DNA of 64,000 bases. It comes from Pseudomonadota bacterium. Its GTDB lineage: Bacteria; Pseudomonadota; Gammaproteobacteria; Steroidobacterales; Steroidobacteraceae. The stretch is from positions 62,001 through 126,000 of the forward strand of contig JADJOO010000016.1 in the NCBI GenBank assembly GCA_016713725.1. The letters run 5' to 3'. Shown here one piece after another: positions 16,949 through 26,663 of the stretch (the stretch's first letter is position 1; the number at the start of each line of letters is the position of its first letter). Under the pieces are notes generated by a model that ran no database searches, was not told the DNA's origin, and saw only the letters and a list, made by a program, of their open reading frames with translations. The position numbers and the translations under genes are program-made.

Positions 16949-17735
16949 TCAGCGCGTATCGAAGCGGTAGGCGTCCATCGACAGCGCCGCGCCTTCCATG
17001 CCCGCGTAGATCCGGCTCGATTTCACGTTGGACCCGGCTGCTCCCAGTGCAACGAACAACGGCAGGAAGTGCTCCTCCGTCGGGTGGGCACGCGCGGCTT
17101 CCGGCGCCTGTTCGCGGTAGGCGATCAGCGCCGCTTCGTCGTCGCTCGCCAGGTGACTTTCCAGCCACTGGGAAAACTCGGACACATACGGCAGGGGCTG
17201 CAATAAGTCACGGCTCGTCATCCAGTCACGCAGATTGTGGGTGACGTGCCCCGAGCCGATCACCAGCACTTCGCGTGCCGTGAGCGACTGCAGTGCACGC
17301 CCCATCTGCAGGTGATGCGGGGTACCGAGACCCGGCTGCACCGACAATTGCACGACGGGCACGTCGACCGCCGGGTACATCCAGCGCAGCGGCACCCACG
17401 CGCCGTGGTCGATGCCGCGACAGCCGTTGCTCGATGAGGCGATCCCGTTCTCGCGCAGTAAGGCCGCTGCTTCGTCGGCGAGTGCGGGCGCGCCCGGCGC
17501 GTCGTAGCACAGCTTGTACAGCGGTTCGGGAAACCCCGAAATCATGGATCGTCTGCAGCTGAGCGCCACCCGTCAGCATTGGCAGTGAGGTTTCCCAGTG
17601 CGCCGACACCATCAGGATTGCCCGCGGTTTCGGCAGTGAATCCGCAGTCGCGCGCCAGGCCTTGCCGGCGCCGCCTGCATCGAGCGCGTGCATAGGTGAT
17701 CCGTGTGAGAGAAACAGTGTGGGGAAACGTTGCAT
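16949..17735 (-). pseudogene. YgiD/LigB-type 4,5-DOPA extradiol dioxygenase, frameshifted
   Basis: The two halves of a DODA-family ring-cleaving dioxygenase lie in different frames. The first, from ATG 17735, has FLSHGSPMHAL and VSAHWET with the metal histidines and reaches TIHDFG. The second resumes at GFPEPLYKLCYDAPG and carries GIDHGAWVPLRWMYP and VIGSGHVTHNLRDW. The family consensus HDFGGFP shows that 2 nt are missing (or 1 added) at the C run 17534-17537. Corrected length is 262 residues, normal for YgiD. The family opens catechol-type rings using non-haem metal. The rest is undamaged, so a sequence error is possible. Confidence 0.85.
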
Positions 17736-17753
17736 CGAGATCGTCCTGTCGCC

Positions 17754-17818
17754 CTTGCCCCAACCCGCCCCGCTTGCGGCGGGGGAGGTAGCCGGGAGCG
17801 GGGGAGGTGAGGCGGGTG
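17754..17818. repeat. REP-like GC-rich hairpin cluster
   Basis: CCCGCCCCGC and GCGGCGGGGG pair around TT, followed by further GGGGGAGGTAG and GGGGGAGGTGAG repeats. This resembles the CCTCTCCCGC-type palindromes of gammaproteobacteria (compare 7759-7782). It fills the space between the GST stop and the ygiD-like start on the minus strand. Confidence 0.5.
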
Positions 17819-18424
17819 TTACTTCACCAGGCCTTCGGCCTTCAGCGTCGTCTGCACCGCCGGACGCGCTGCGACGCGCGCACGGAACTGCTGCAAGGCC
17901 GGCCACGATGCGAGGTCGACCTTGTGGTAGTCGGCCCAGTTCAGCACGACCCACAAGTAGGCGTCGGCAATCGAGAACGTTTCGCCCGTCAGGAACGACT
18001 GTTGCGCGAGCGTCTTCGAGATGAACGAGAACCGGTTGCCGAGCGCCTGCACCGTCCGCTCGCGTACATCGGCCGGCGTCTGCGGGTTCCACAGCGGACC
18101 AAAGCCCTTGTGCACTTCGGTCGAGATGAAGTTGAGCCATTCCATCAGCTGCCAGCGTGCCTTCGTGCCGAAGACAGGCGCGATCGTGCCTGGCTTCTGG
18201 TCCGCGATGTACTGCAGCAGTACACCCACTTCCGTGAGCCGCGTGCCGTCGTCCAGTTCGAGCATCGGGACATAGCCCTTCGGATTGATCGAGTAGAAAT
18301 CGGTGCCGTCCGGCAGCGTGTGTTTGACCAGATCCACCTTGACCGGCTCGTACGCCAGTCCGAGTTCGTTGATCGCGATGTGCGGGGCCTGCGAGCAGGC
18401 GCCAGGCGTGTAGTACAGCTTCAT
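17819..18424 (-). CDS. Glutathione S-transferase (beta class-like)
   Basis: A 201-residue cytosolic GST. The N-terminal thioredoxin fold opens MKLYYTPGACSQAPHIA with the conserved Cys of bacterial beta-class enzymes, then NPKGYVPMLEL with the cis-Pro and LTEVGVLLQYIAD with the glutathione-binding acidic/Ser-like position. The C-terminal domain has FSIADAYLWVVLNWA. Such enzymes conjugate glutathione or bind stressors. I chose ATG 18424 because it puts the fold at residue 1. It is divergent from a LysR regulator that probably controls it. Confidence 0.92.
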   Translation of the reverse strand: MKLYYTPGACSQAPHIAINELGLAYEPVKVDLVKHTLPDGTDFYSINPKGYVPMLELDDGTRLTEVGVLLQYIADQKPGTIAPVFGTKARWQLMEWLNFISTEVHKGFGPLWNPQTPADVRERTVQALGNRFSFISKTLAQQSFLTGETFSIADAYLWVVLNWADYHKVDLASWPALQQFRARVAARPAVQTTLKAEGLVK

Positions 18425-18550
18425 GGGTCGAATCTTCCTTGGTTGCGTCTTTGTCTGACGTTGAGCATCTGTTCGTGCCCGGGACTTGTGCCCCGACCGT
18501 AAGCACATCCTGAGCCTTTCAATTTAAGGGATAAATACGATCTCAGTTGA

Positions 18551-18579
18551 TTAATAATTGCGTAAAATGCAATAATTAA
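18551..18579. promoter_or_regulatory. LysR-type operator candidate between gst and lysR
   Basis: TTAATAATTGC (18551-18561) and GCAATAATTAA (18569-18579) form an 11-bp near-perfect inverted repeat with a 7-nt spacer, in an AT-rich patch unlike the GC-rich surroundings. It ends 3 nt before the LysR start codon. Position and symmetry suit an autoregulatory LysR box that also controls the divergent gst. Confidence 0.65.
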
Positions 18580-18582
18580 CCG

Positions 18583-19533
18583 ATGGACCGCTTCCTGGCC
18601 GTAGGCACTTTCGCCAAGGTCGTCGAACTTGGCAGTTTTGCGCGGGCGGCCGAGCGGATCGGCCTGTCCACCTCGGCCGTGTCCCGGCAGGTATCGGAGC
18701 TCGAATCGCATCTGGACGTGCGGCTGCTCAATCGCACCACGCGACGCCTGTCGCTCACTGAAGCCGGACAGTCGTTCTACGAACACAGCGTGCAGTTGCT
18801 GTCGGACCTCGAGGACGCCGAGGCCTCGGTGCGCGTAACGGCAGCGGAACCCAAGGGAACGCTGCGCGTGACGTGCGGCGTAAGCTTCGGGATGCGGTAC
18901 CTCGCGCCGGCGCTCGCGGAATTCGGCGCAATTCATCCGGACCTGCTGCTCGACCTCGATCTATCCGATCGTGTCGTCGACCTGGTCGAGGAGGGTTTCG
19001 ACCTCGCGATCCGCATCGGGCACATCGGTTCGCAGGGCATGGTGTCGAAACGGCTCGGCTGGACGCAGATCGTCTGCTGCGCATCGCCTTCGTATGTCGC
19101 GCGGCGCAGTGAACCGATCCGCACTCCTCTCGACCTGCAGCAACACGAGTGCCTGAGCTACACCAACGTCGGCATGCCGAACACGTGGCAATTCGAAGGC
19201 ACGGAGGGGCGCGAATCGCGTGTGTCGGTGCGCATCCCGCCGCGGCACCGCGCCAACAACGGCCAGGTGCTCGCGTCGCTCGCGGTGCAGGGCATGGGCG
19301 TCGTCTACGAGCCGGATTTCATCGTCGCGCACGAGATCCGCACCGGGCAGCTGGTGCCGTTGCTGCCGGACTACCGGCCCCCGCGGTCACCCATTGCCGC
19401 GGTCTATCCGAGCCGGCGACACCTGTCGGCCAAGGTGCGCTCGTTCGTCGAATTCCTGGCCGAGCGGTTCGGGCGGCAGCACGAGTGGAGTCTCGACGAC
19501 ATCCTCGGCGCGCACGGAGTGCAGGGCGCGTGA
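18583..19533 (+). CDS. LysR-family transcriptional regulator
   Basis: A 316-residue regulator. Residues 1-60 form the winged helix-turn-helix (FAKVVELGSFARAAERIGLS, then TSAVSRQVSELE and RLLNRTTRRLSLTEAG), followed by the linker helix and a periplasmic-binding-protein-like effector domain from about residue 88. It resembles the CrgA/DmlR subgroup that often sits next to and controls a glutathione transferase or oxidoreductase. The palindrome at 18551-18579 next to its start supports autoregulation and control of gst. Confidence 0.92.
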   Translation: MDRFLAVGTFAKVVELGSFARAAERIGLSTSAVSRQVSELESHLDVRLLNRTTRRLSLTEAGQSFYEHSVQLLSDLEDAEASVRVTAAEPKGTLRVTCGVSFGMRYLAPALAEFGAIHPDLLLDLDLSDRVVDLVEEGFDLAIRIGHIGSQGMVSKRLGWTQIVCCASPSYVARRSEPIRTPLDLQQHECLSYTNVGMPNTWQFEGTEGRESRVSVRIPPRHRANNGQVLASLAVQGMGVVYEPDFIVAHEIRTGQLVPLLPDYRPPRSPIAAVYPSRRHLSAKVRSFVEFLAERFGRQHEWSLDDILGAHGVQGA

Positions 19534-19560
19534 TCGCTGCTGCAGCCACCACACTTCAAT

Positions 19561-20070
19561 CTATTTCACGTGCATGGGTGCGTCCGGCTTCCAGGCCGGA
19601 TCGTCGAAGTACTGGCCGTAAGCCGTCAGCGCGCCGTGGACCAATGCCGCGCCGTCGTGGCGTGACCGCGCCGTGTCCTCGCCGCGCATGAGTGAAACGC
19701 CCTGCAGCAGGTCGGCGACGACGAAGTGCAGGTTCGCGTCGGCATCCGCCGGCAAACGACAGTTGGCCACGATCGACTTCACTTGCTGCTCGATACGCGT
19801 TGCGAGTGCGGCGTACTGGACGTGGGTCTGCTTGCCTGCGTGAATCGCTGGATGGTCGGCGTCGAAGGCTGCGCGGATACTGGCCATGCCCAGTCGCAGC
19901 GAGGCATCCGTCTGCCATTTCTTGCCGTCGTTCAGCTGCAGTTGTGCCGCTGCGCCACCGGGGCCGTGCATTTCGTGCTGTTGATGCTCATGCTGGGCCA
20001 GCGCGAAATTCGGCGCTGCTGCCAACAGCGTGAGACTGGCCAGCGTGGCGAGCAGGTTCTTCAGTTCCAT
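19561..20070 (-). CDS. Secreted His-rich DnrO-like protein
   Basis: A 169-residue exported protein with a signal peptide (LLATLASLTLLAAAPNFALA) followed at once by a His-rich segment, QHEHQQHEMHG, that could bind metal. The rest (from WQTDASLRLGMASIRAAF to IVANCRLPADADANLH) matches small periplasmic proteins annotated DnrO-like in xanthomonads, often found near metal-resistance genes. Function is unknown. It is followed on the same strand by nothing related; exoD lies 17 nt upstream and may share its transcript. Confidence 0.72.
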   Translation of the reverse strand: MELKNLLATLASLTLLAAAPNFALAQHEHQQHEMHGPGGAAAQLQLNDGKKWQTDASLRLGMASIRAAFDADHPAIHAGKQTHVQYAALATRIEQQVKSIVANCRLPADADANLHFVVADLLQGVSLMRGEDTARSRHDGAALVHGALTAYGQYFDDPAWKPDAPMHVK

Positions 20071-20087
20071 GAGTCCTCCCTGGGAAT

Positions 20088-20762
20088 TCATCCGCCGAAC
20101 ACTTTCTGGAAGAGCTTCAGGACCATGTCGAGCGCCGCCTGCGGATTGCTGCCGGCCTCGGCGGCGAAGTAGAACAGAGCACCAACGTAAAGCACCGACA
20201 CCAGCGCCACCAGGTGCCCGAACAGCAGCAGCGCGCCATCGCGTTCCGCCATGCCGAGGCACAGCAGGATGACGCCGATGGCGGGCAGCGTGTTGGCGAG
20301 GGGAATCAGCGGCAGCGGCGCCATCAGCGCGACGACGACGACGACGAGTGCAATGCCATGCACGGCGTTTACGCGCGGAGTTGCCGTCAGTCCGAGGATC
20401 CGGGGCCGCACGAGATGCTCGAAACGATCGAATGTCCTCACCGCTCGCTCGAGCGTGTGTTGCACCGTCGCACTCGGCAAGGAGTGATCGAGCACACGAT
20501 CGGGCAACCAGGGCACGCGGTTCATCGTGACGGCGTACCCGATCAGCAGCATGGGTACCCCCAGTGCCGTGCTCATGAACGGCAGCGACACCGGCAGCAG
20601 GAACGGCATCGCTAGGATCGCGCAGAAGACCAGCAGGCCTTGTTCGCCTACCAGCAACAGCAATTCGCGCAACGTAACCTGGTGCCCCTCGATTGCGCGC
20701 CGCGTCGTCGCCAGTGCTTCGGAGAGGCGGACTTCGGGATTGCGGAACTGAACGGTCGTCAT
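20088..20762 (-). CDS. ExoD-family membrane protein
   Basis: A 224-residue inner-membrane protein with four to five hydrophobic segments. The ExoD signature is seen at about 33-78 (LRELLLLVGEQGLLVF, AMPFLLPVSLPFMSTALG, GVPMLLIGYA) and the later block VNAVHGIALVVVVVALM. ExoD was named in rhizobia for exopolysaccharide and alkali-tolerance phenotypes, but biochemical function is unknown. It is probably co-transcribed with the DnrO-like gene. Confidence 0.88.
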   Translation of the reverse strand: MTTVQFRNPEVRLSEALATTRRAIEGHQVTLRELLLLVGEQGLLVFCAILAMPFLLPVSLPFMSTALGVPMLLIGYAVTMNRVPWLPDRVLDHSLPSATVQHTLERAVRTFDRFEHLVRPRILGLTATPRVNAVHGIALVVVVVALMAPLPLIPLANTLPAIGVILLCLGMAERDGALLLFGHLVALVSVLYVGALFYFAAEAGSNPQAALDMVLKLFQKVFGG

Positions 20763-20828
20763 GCTGCGTAGCGTAACTGCTATCCGAAGACCGCTGCGTT
20801 TTCTGTGTCAAGAAAAACGAGGCCCCAA

Positions 20829-22199
20829 TCAGGGTCCCGTTTTCTGCGTGCCTCTACGTCGCGGCGTGCGCGCGTACGAACGGCGCACGACGGTCCGGTA
20901 GCCGAGTGCGCCGACAACGCCGGCCGCAACCAGCACCAGGATGAGCTGCACCAGCCGCCAGTACACGTGGTCGACCAGCGACACGAGTTGCCCGGTGGCA
21001 CGCTCCGATGCCTGGTTCAACGCCGGCATCTTGCCATCTGCCTGGCCGAGCAGCACCTGGAGCTGCTGTGCCGTTTCGCCCATCACGCGCAGTGCCTCGG
21101 TGTACTCCGTCACGTCGAAGGTCCGCGACTCACTCCGGGCAGTCGCTGATGCGGGGCGATCGAAGCGGGCCAGCAGCACGTCCAGGGCAGCGATGGTCTC
21201 GCGAACCGAGTCGGACGTCGTGCCGCCGGCCTCGAGCGTCGAGCGCAGCTCGACGACCAGCGCCTGCAACTGGCCCTGGCGCTCGTCCATGATTCCGGTC
21301 AGTTGCTCGATCGCAGCGGACCGCTCCTCGGCCAGCAGGCGCGGCAGGTCCGCGGCCAGGTTGCTCGCCGTCTGAGCGGCGCCGCCGATACGGTCGACGT
21401 TCTCCAGCATCACCGTCGACTCCGGGGTCATGGCCAGCTCGAAGGCAAGTCGCTGCGCCTCCATGCTGATTAGCTTCGGTGCACGCTGGCCGTAGTAAAC
21501 GGCCCGCTCGGCCAGCTGGCGAGTCTGCGCAAGTTCGCGGACCGCGGGGTCGAGGTTGCTCAGCGGATCGATACCCAGGAAGGAGAAGATGCTGCTCGAC
21601 GACGGGGTGCCAGTGCTTGCGACGCCGGTGGCGAAGGCGAAGTCCTCGAGATGGATGAACGGTACTGCGCGTCCGACCGGATTCTTCCGATGCCAGGCCT
21701 AGATGCCTGAGCGCAGCTCGATGACCTGCGCCTCGCTCATCAGCATGGGTGCAAAGTTCCAGTCGCGTTCCTCCAGCCCCTGGTGCGCGACGAGCAGGCT
21801 TTCGGCACTCGGGCCGTAGAGTTCGCCGACCCAGCGGTCCTCGATCACCATGCGGCTCAGGGTGGCGAATACCAGCATGTCGATGGCGTTGAGCTCCGGG
21901 TTCGGGCCGGTCGCGATCGTGAAAGCGCTGGTGGCTTGCGAAACCAGCCACGACTGTCCTGCCAACCGCTCCCCGGGATCGTCCGTGGACTGCTGAAACA
22001 CGCTGACCCGCTCGGTGACCCACGCCGTGTACTCGTCGGCGAAGCGCATGTCGGAAAGCTGTATCTGCAGCAGCGCGGCCGCACGCTCTTCGGCGGCCCG
22101 GTCGCGGAATAGCCTATTGGTTGCGGCGCACCCCGGCAGCAGGGTGGCAAAAATGAGCAGCGCGACCAGGACCCGGGACACCAGGGCAGGGTGAATCAT
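20829..22199 (-). pseudogene. Lipoprotein with coiled coil and C-terminal membrane anchor, split by an in-frame amber codon
   Basis: One reading frame runs from ATG 22199 to 20829 but has a single TAG at 21699-21701. The first part starts with a lipoprotein signal (ALLIFATLLPGC, Cys lipidated) and ends VIELRSGI. The frame continues after the stop with AWHRKNPVGRAVPFIHLEDFAF and about 280 further residues: long helical coiled-coil stretches and a terminal hydrophobic anchor VQLILVLVAAGVVGALGY. Coding character is continuous across the stop, so the intact protein would be about 456 residues. Function is unknown; the chemoreceptor-like coiled coil may be only structural. Readthrough, a recent nonsense mutation or a base error are all possible. 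Confidence 0.75.
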
Positions 22200-22317
22200 G
22201 TTGAAGCCGTTTTCGCCTGGCGGCAGGGTTCGCGGGCGCATTGTATCGCCTGGCGCCTAATGGCCGTCCCGGCGATTTGCCGACCTGGCGGGACCTGCAT
22301 AGAATCAACGTCGGCCA

Positions 22318-22391
22318 GCGGGTGTAGTTCAATGGTAGAACTGTAGCTTCCCAAGCTACTAGCGTGGGTTCGATTCCCATCACCCGCTCCA
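22318..22391 (+). tRNA. tRNA-Gly (anticodon CCC)
   Basis: A 74-nt cloverleaf with CCA encoded. Acceptor GCGGGTG pairs with CACCCGC; D arm GTTC/GAAC; anticodon stem GTAGC/GCTAC enclosing the loop TTCCCAA, giving anticodon CCC for the GGG codon; T arm TGGG with TTCGATT and CCCA. Its 3' 28 bp recur downstream at least four more times, marking this gene as the integration site of the accessory region. Confidence 0.95.
22364..22391 (+). repeat. att core 1 (tRNA-Gly 3' end)
   Basis: The last 28 nt of the tRNA gene, including TTCGATTCCCATCACCCGC, are the reference copy of a direct repeat found at 28198, 29021, 30593 (partial), 31366 and 36308 (degenerate). This is the intact chromosomal end of the island. 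Confidence 0.9.
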
Positions 22392-22479
22392 CTTCCAAAT
22401 TCTCGTCGATGTCCCGATCCCTGCGATGGCGCGGCCAACGCCTTGGCTTAAATTGAGTTTGGGGCGAGTCCGGCTTATG

Positions 22480-23175
22480 TCCGCGTGACTTGCCAACGAG
22501 CACCGGCGATCCTCGAGTCGACACCAGCCGATTGCAGGCCTCCACGATGTGTTCCGCACGTAGTAGCTGGCCGACGACGAAATCCATCGACCATGCCTGG
22601 TTGGGTCTCTTCGGGACGTAGCGCTCGCGTCGAGCAACCGCCATCTTGCGGCGGCGCGGCCGCTTACTGCGTAGCTGCAGGCTTTCCTCGGTGTATAGAC
22701 GGTACGTCTGGTCCTTGCCAAGTGCCCAGCCCCCGCGTCTCAGCAGCACGTGGAGCCAGAGTTTGCCGTATCGGATGCGGATCTGCGCCAGCTCCCGCAT
22801 CCGGGCTCGCAATGCCGTCTTCGGGTCCTTGCGTGAACGGTATTACTGGACGCTGCGATGCTGGCACACCACGCGGCAGGCTTGCCGGCGACTCGGCGCG
22901 TAGTGGTCTGCCATGTAGTCCACCGCCTGACGCTTCACCGCAGGCCGGGCCATTTATTTGAGTTGATGTCCTGCAGGATCGCCTTGTCCCGGCTCAGTTA
23001 CGCGACCCGCTTCTTCAGCCGGGTGTTCTCTTCCTGCAGCGGCTTCAACTCCCGCACCTGGTCCGACTGCAGGCCACCGCCACCGTCCTCCCGAGTTCGA
23101 TCGGCTTCAACGTCGCCACAATTTGCTCGACCGAAAACCGCTCCTTCTTCACGGCAAACTCCTTACCCCTCCAGG
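22480..23175 (-). mobile_element. Degraded IS3-family insertion sequence
   Basis: On the minus strand an OrfA remnant starts near 23152 with MKKERFSVEQIVATLK, loses its middle, then continues LQEENTRLKKRVA before a stop (22998-23000) and LSRDKAILQDI. The OrfB remnant starts near 22953 (MARPAVKRQAVDYMADHY), has an in-frame TAA after about 36 codons, continues KMRELAQ-like RMRELAQIRIRYGKLWLHVL and YRLYTEESLQLRSKRPRRR, reaches PNQAWSMDFV and then breaks off before most of the DDE catalytic domain. Several independent lesions make this a genuine fossil, not a sequencing artefact. I could not define terminal inverted repeats. Confidence 0.8.
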
Positions 23176-23447
23176 GGCCGGTTTGCCGAAAATCTAACCT
23201 TCAGAATGGTCCGGTTCCGTCATTTCGGCTCGGGACGGCCGAGTGCGAGTGCGCTGTCGTACAGACCAGTTCGCGCGAGCTGGGCAGACTGCATGATCGA
23301 CAAGGACCGCGTCCTGGTTGCCGTCCCGATCGGCGAGCCTGTGGCATACCGATGTCGCTGTATACCGCGGCCAAAATCGCCCGTGCGCGATCCATCGAGC
23401 CCGGGCTCTCCCACCGCCGGGTCACAGACACCACCGAAGGAAGCGAC
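23176..23447. other. Non-coding gap between IS remnant and baeRF7-like gene
   Basis: No coding frame with family resemblance is seen. The first 40 bp may be the outer end of the IS3 remnant. The last 20 bp contain the ribosome-binding site (AAGGAAG) of the next gene. Confidence 0.4.
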
Positions 23448-24613
23448 ATGAAGACCAGTCACACACCCGACGCACTTACCCAGGCCAGCCTCGCCGAAAT
23501 CGCATCGTTCCAGGGGCGGCCCTGCATGTCGCTCTACCAGCCGACCCATCGACACCATCCGGACAATCAGCAGGACCCGATCCGGTTCCGCCATCTGGTG
23601 AAGGCGCTGGAGGCATCGCTGCGACAGCAGCACGCGGTTGATGCCGTCCGGGCCCTGGTCGAGCCGTTCGAGGTTCTCGCACAGGACCACGACTTCTGGA
23701 ACCACACGCTGGACGGCCTGGCCGTGCTGGGCGCGCCGGGCTTGTTCCGCGTCTACCTGATGCAGCGGCCGGTGGCCGAGTTGGCTGTGGTGGCCGACAG
23801 CTTCCATACCACGCCGCTGCGCCAGTGGCTGCAGTCGGCTGGGCGCTACCAGGTGTTGGCGCTGAGCCTGCACCAGGTGCAGCTTTTCGAAGGTGATCGC
23901 AACGCACTCGATGCCGTGGCGCTGGCACCCGGCGTGCCGCGGACGATGACCGCGGTACTGGGCGACGAGCGCACCGAGTCGCACAGCACCAGTCGTCGAT
24001 GGCGGCACGGGCGTCGGACATGGGCCCATGCACCATGGCCAAGGCGGCAGGAAGGACGAAATCAACGGCGACGCCGAGCGCTTCTTCCGCGCCGTGGACC
24101 GAGCCGTGCTGGAACACCACTCGCGCCCTTCCGGCCTGCCCTTGATGCTGGCCGCCCTGCCCGAGCACCACCATCGGTTCCGTGAGGTCAGCCACAACCC
24201 GTTCCTGATGGCCAGCGGCCTGATGACCGACCCCCAGGGCATGACCCATGATGACATGCGGCAGCGCGCCTGGGACGTGGCGGCACCGCTGCAGCAGGCG
24301 CAGCAGGCAGCATGGAGCGAGGCCTATGCGGCCGCCGCGGCAAACGGGCTGGGCAGTGAGGACTTGTCGCAGGTCGCGCAGGCCGCGGTGGTCGGCCGTG
24401 TGGCGACGCTGCTGATCGAGGCCGAGCGCCAGGTAGCCGGCCGGCTCGACGCATCGACCGGGCACATCGATCCCGCCGAGCTGGGCAACACGGACGCCGA
24501 CGACGTGCTCGACGACCTGGGTACCCTGCTCAAAAAGATGGGCGGCGAGGTCCATGCTACCGGCCGGACGCATGCCGTGTCGTACCGGCGTGGCGGCGAG
24601 CTTTCGTCACTGA
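23448..24613 (+). pseudogene. baeRF7-type release-factor-like protein, two frameshifts
   Basis: The sequence matches the bacterial/archaeal eRF1-like (baeRF7) family, proteins related to translation release factors. The first frame from ATG 23448 (good AAGGAAG site) has MSLYQPTHRHHPDNQQDPIR and FRVYLMQRPVAEL. The frame shifts near 23994-24000, resuming DGGTGVGHGPMHHGQGGRKD and DAERFFRAVDRAVLEHH, VSHNPFLMASG, RVATLLIEAERQVAGRLDAS. A second shift near 24551-24556 leads to LPAGRMPCRTGVAASFRH and the stop at 24611. Corrected length is about 389 residues. Members of this family often lie next to HPF and universal stress genes, as here. Confidence 0.8.
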
Positions 24614-24649
24614 ACCCGCGTGCGTCCCAAGACCCCACAGGAGAAACCC

Positions 24650-25027
24650 ATGAAGATCCAACTCAACACCGACATCAACATCGCCGGCACCGAGGCGCTG
24701 GCCGCGCAAGTGTCCGCCACCGTCGAGCAGGCGCTGGAGCACTTCAGTGAACATGTCACCCGGGTGGAAGTTCACCTGAGTGACGAGAACGGCGACAAGA
24801 GCGGGCAGCACGACCGACGCTGCATGATGGAGGCCCGACTCGAAGGCCGGCAGCCGGTAGCGGTGACGGACCACGCCGCGACGCTGGAGCAGGCGGTGGA
24901 TGGCGCGCAAAAGCTTGCGCGTCTGTTGGACAGCACGCTCGGGCGGTTGCACGATCAGCGCGGAAGACGGCCGGCCTGCCCTTGTCCGGGACGGAACCGG
25001 CTCAGCGCTGATGGCCACGACCTGTAG
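24650..25027 (+). CDS. HPF/RaiA-family ribosome-associated protein
   Basis: A 125-residue protein of the hibernation-promoting factor type. The fold signature runs MKIQLNTDINIAGTEALAAQ, then ALEHFSEHVTRVEVHLSDENGDK, MEARLEGRQPVAVTDHAATL and AVDGAQKLARLLDSTLGRL. Such proteins bind the 30S subunit and stall or dimerise ribosomes in starvation. The last 20 residues (GRRPACPCPGRNRL) are atypical and could be a frameshifted tail. ATG 24650 follows AGGAGA. It lies 36 nt after the corrected end of the baeRF7-like gene, a likely operon. Confidence 0.85.
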   Translation: MKIQLNTDINIAGTEALAAQVSATVEQALEHFSEHVTRVEVHLSDENGDKSGQHDRRCMMEARLEGRQPVAVTDHAATLEQAVDGAQKLARLLDSTLGRLHDQRGRRPACPCPGRNRLSADGHDL

Positions 25028-25166
25028 CAGCAGTGCCCCGACTGCAGGAGCACCCGAGCAAGGTCATCATGAAGACAGCAGCGTGAAGATCGAAAAGAGA
25101 AAATAGAACGAAAGCATCGCCAGAGGAGGCGCGGTGGGCACGCGGCTCATGGCGATGCGCGATTGT

Positions 25167-26493
25167 TCATGAAAGTGCGCGGCTCGCGTCGTGGTACCGC
25201 TCTTCTACCGCGCGGCGATCCCCGTCTTCCGGCAAAGCTTCGAGCGCACCGCGGGCGATCATCTCAACCTGGTGTAGCAGCGCGGCCCGGTCTGTCGGTC
25301 GATGCGTTGCCCCCGCGATCATGGCGATCGTCTCCAGCAGGCGGATCGTCACGACTGCGCTCGACCGGGCGTATTGCCTGATCGGGCCGAGCGACGTGTT
25401 CACGATCTCCGGGAACGTAACGCCGGGCGCAACTACCCGCAGTCGGTCCTGCTCGTCCAGGCGGAACGGGGACGGCATTTCCCGCTGCGCAAGGCGATGC
25501 AGCGCCGACCCCAACCGGTCGACGCAGGTGGTCGCCGTGAAGGGGTCATTGATGCCGGGGAGAGCGCCCGCACCGCAATCTCGACGAGTTGCTGGATGGG
25601 GAACTCGATGTCCTGGGTGGCGCTCCGCTGGTGGCCCAGGATGAACACGGAGTTGATCCGCTCCTCGAGCGCTTCGGTTACACGATCCCCAGGCCAGACC
25701 GTCACCAGCGGGCACCCCATGACGACGTATTGTCCGGGCCGTCGCTCCAGCCGAAACAGCGCGTCCCCGTCTTTCGCGAGCGCCATCAGGGCATGCGGGT
25801 CGATCGACTGGAGGTAGCCGTCTGCAGTCGACCTGACGGGCCGGGCCTCAAGGTCGAAGGCCGCCGGCAGCCCTGCGCCGGTGAGCATGTTCGCGGGACG
25901 CGGCGCGCCATGCCCCATTTCTTCAGGGAAGAGTCGCTCGATTCCGTCGATCAGTTCGTTACTGACCCGCGCGACGACTTCGTCGGCCTGGATCGAAACG
26001 GAGACGTGGTGGATGAAATAGATCAAGACCCCAAGGCTGACGATCGCGAGCACAACCCCGGTGGTCACTGACAGGTGGGGGACAAAGACGACCTCTTCGG
26101 CACGGCGGATGGTGCGCAGGACCAGCAGGCAATACACGAAAGTCGCAATGAACGTGCCGAGTACCACCTGGTTCCTGGTGTCTCGCATGAAGTTACGCAG
26201 CAGGCGGGGCCCCAGCTGCGACGAGGCGAGCGACAGGGCGACAAGGGTCATCGAAAAAACCACTCCCGCGATCGTGATCATCGAGCCGGCAATCGTGCTC
26301 AGCACCAGGCTCGCCCCTTCCGCGCCCCGGTGTAGGCCCAGCTCTGCTCGGTCATCCAGCCCGTCACCGTCACCGATTCGTCCATGGCAACGGTTGCAAA
26401 GGCGAATAGGACCGCCGCGCCGGTCATGATCCCGGGAACGAACCAGAAGCCCGAGCGAAGCCGATCCCAGTACTCGAGCAGATGTGCTTTCAC
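25167..26493 (-). pseudogene. DUF2254 membrane protein, two 1-nt deletions
   Basis: Three consecutive frames make one DUF2254 protein of about 442 residues. The first, from ATG 26493, gives YWDRLRSGFWFVPGIMTGAA. After a missing base at about 26324-26328 the frame goes on with EGASLVLSTIAGSMITIAGV, FSMTLVALSLASSQLGPRLL, RNFMRDTRNQVVLGTFIATF and VSLGVLIYFIHHVSVSIQAD. After another missing base at the G run 25556-25560 it ends with GINDPFTATTCVDRLG, the usual DUF2254 tail. About four membrane helices precede a cytoplasmic domain. Function is unknown. Both lesions are in G/C runs. Confidence 0.82.
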
Positions 26494-26663
26494 GGCGAAT
26501 GAACCTCAATTGTCCGGCAGCCAGAGGCGATTCATGGCGCGAGCCGGCTGAGAGTTGCCTATACATCGTACTCCGGTCTGCGGCATGGCTCGACTTACCG
26601 GACGAGCGGACTCGACCGTGCAGCAGGCTTTGTCGTCCCGGAACTCGACTGATCAGCGGCGTG

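Noticed and set aside
22114..22812. A 232-residue gene on the minus strand spanning the tRNA
   Set aside because: It runs through the tRNA-Gly gene and joins an IS3 OrfB remnant to unrelated sequence; it is a chance open frame.
25098..25146. GCATCGCC...GGCGATGC pairing as a terminator
   Set aside because: Stem is only 8 bp with a loop of more than 25 nt and no T tract; too weak to call.
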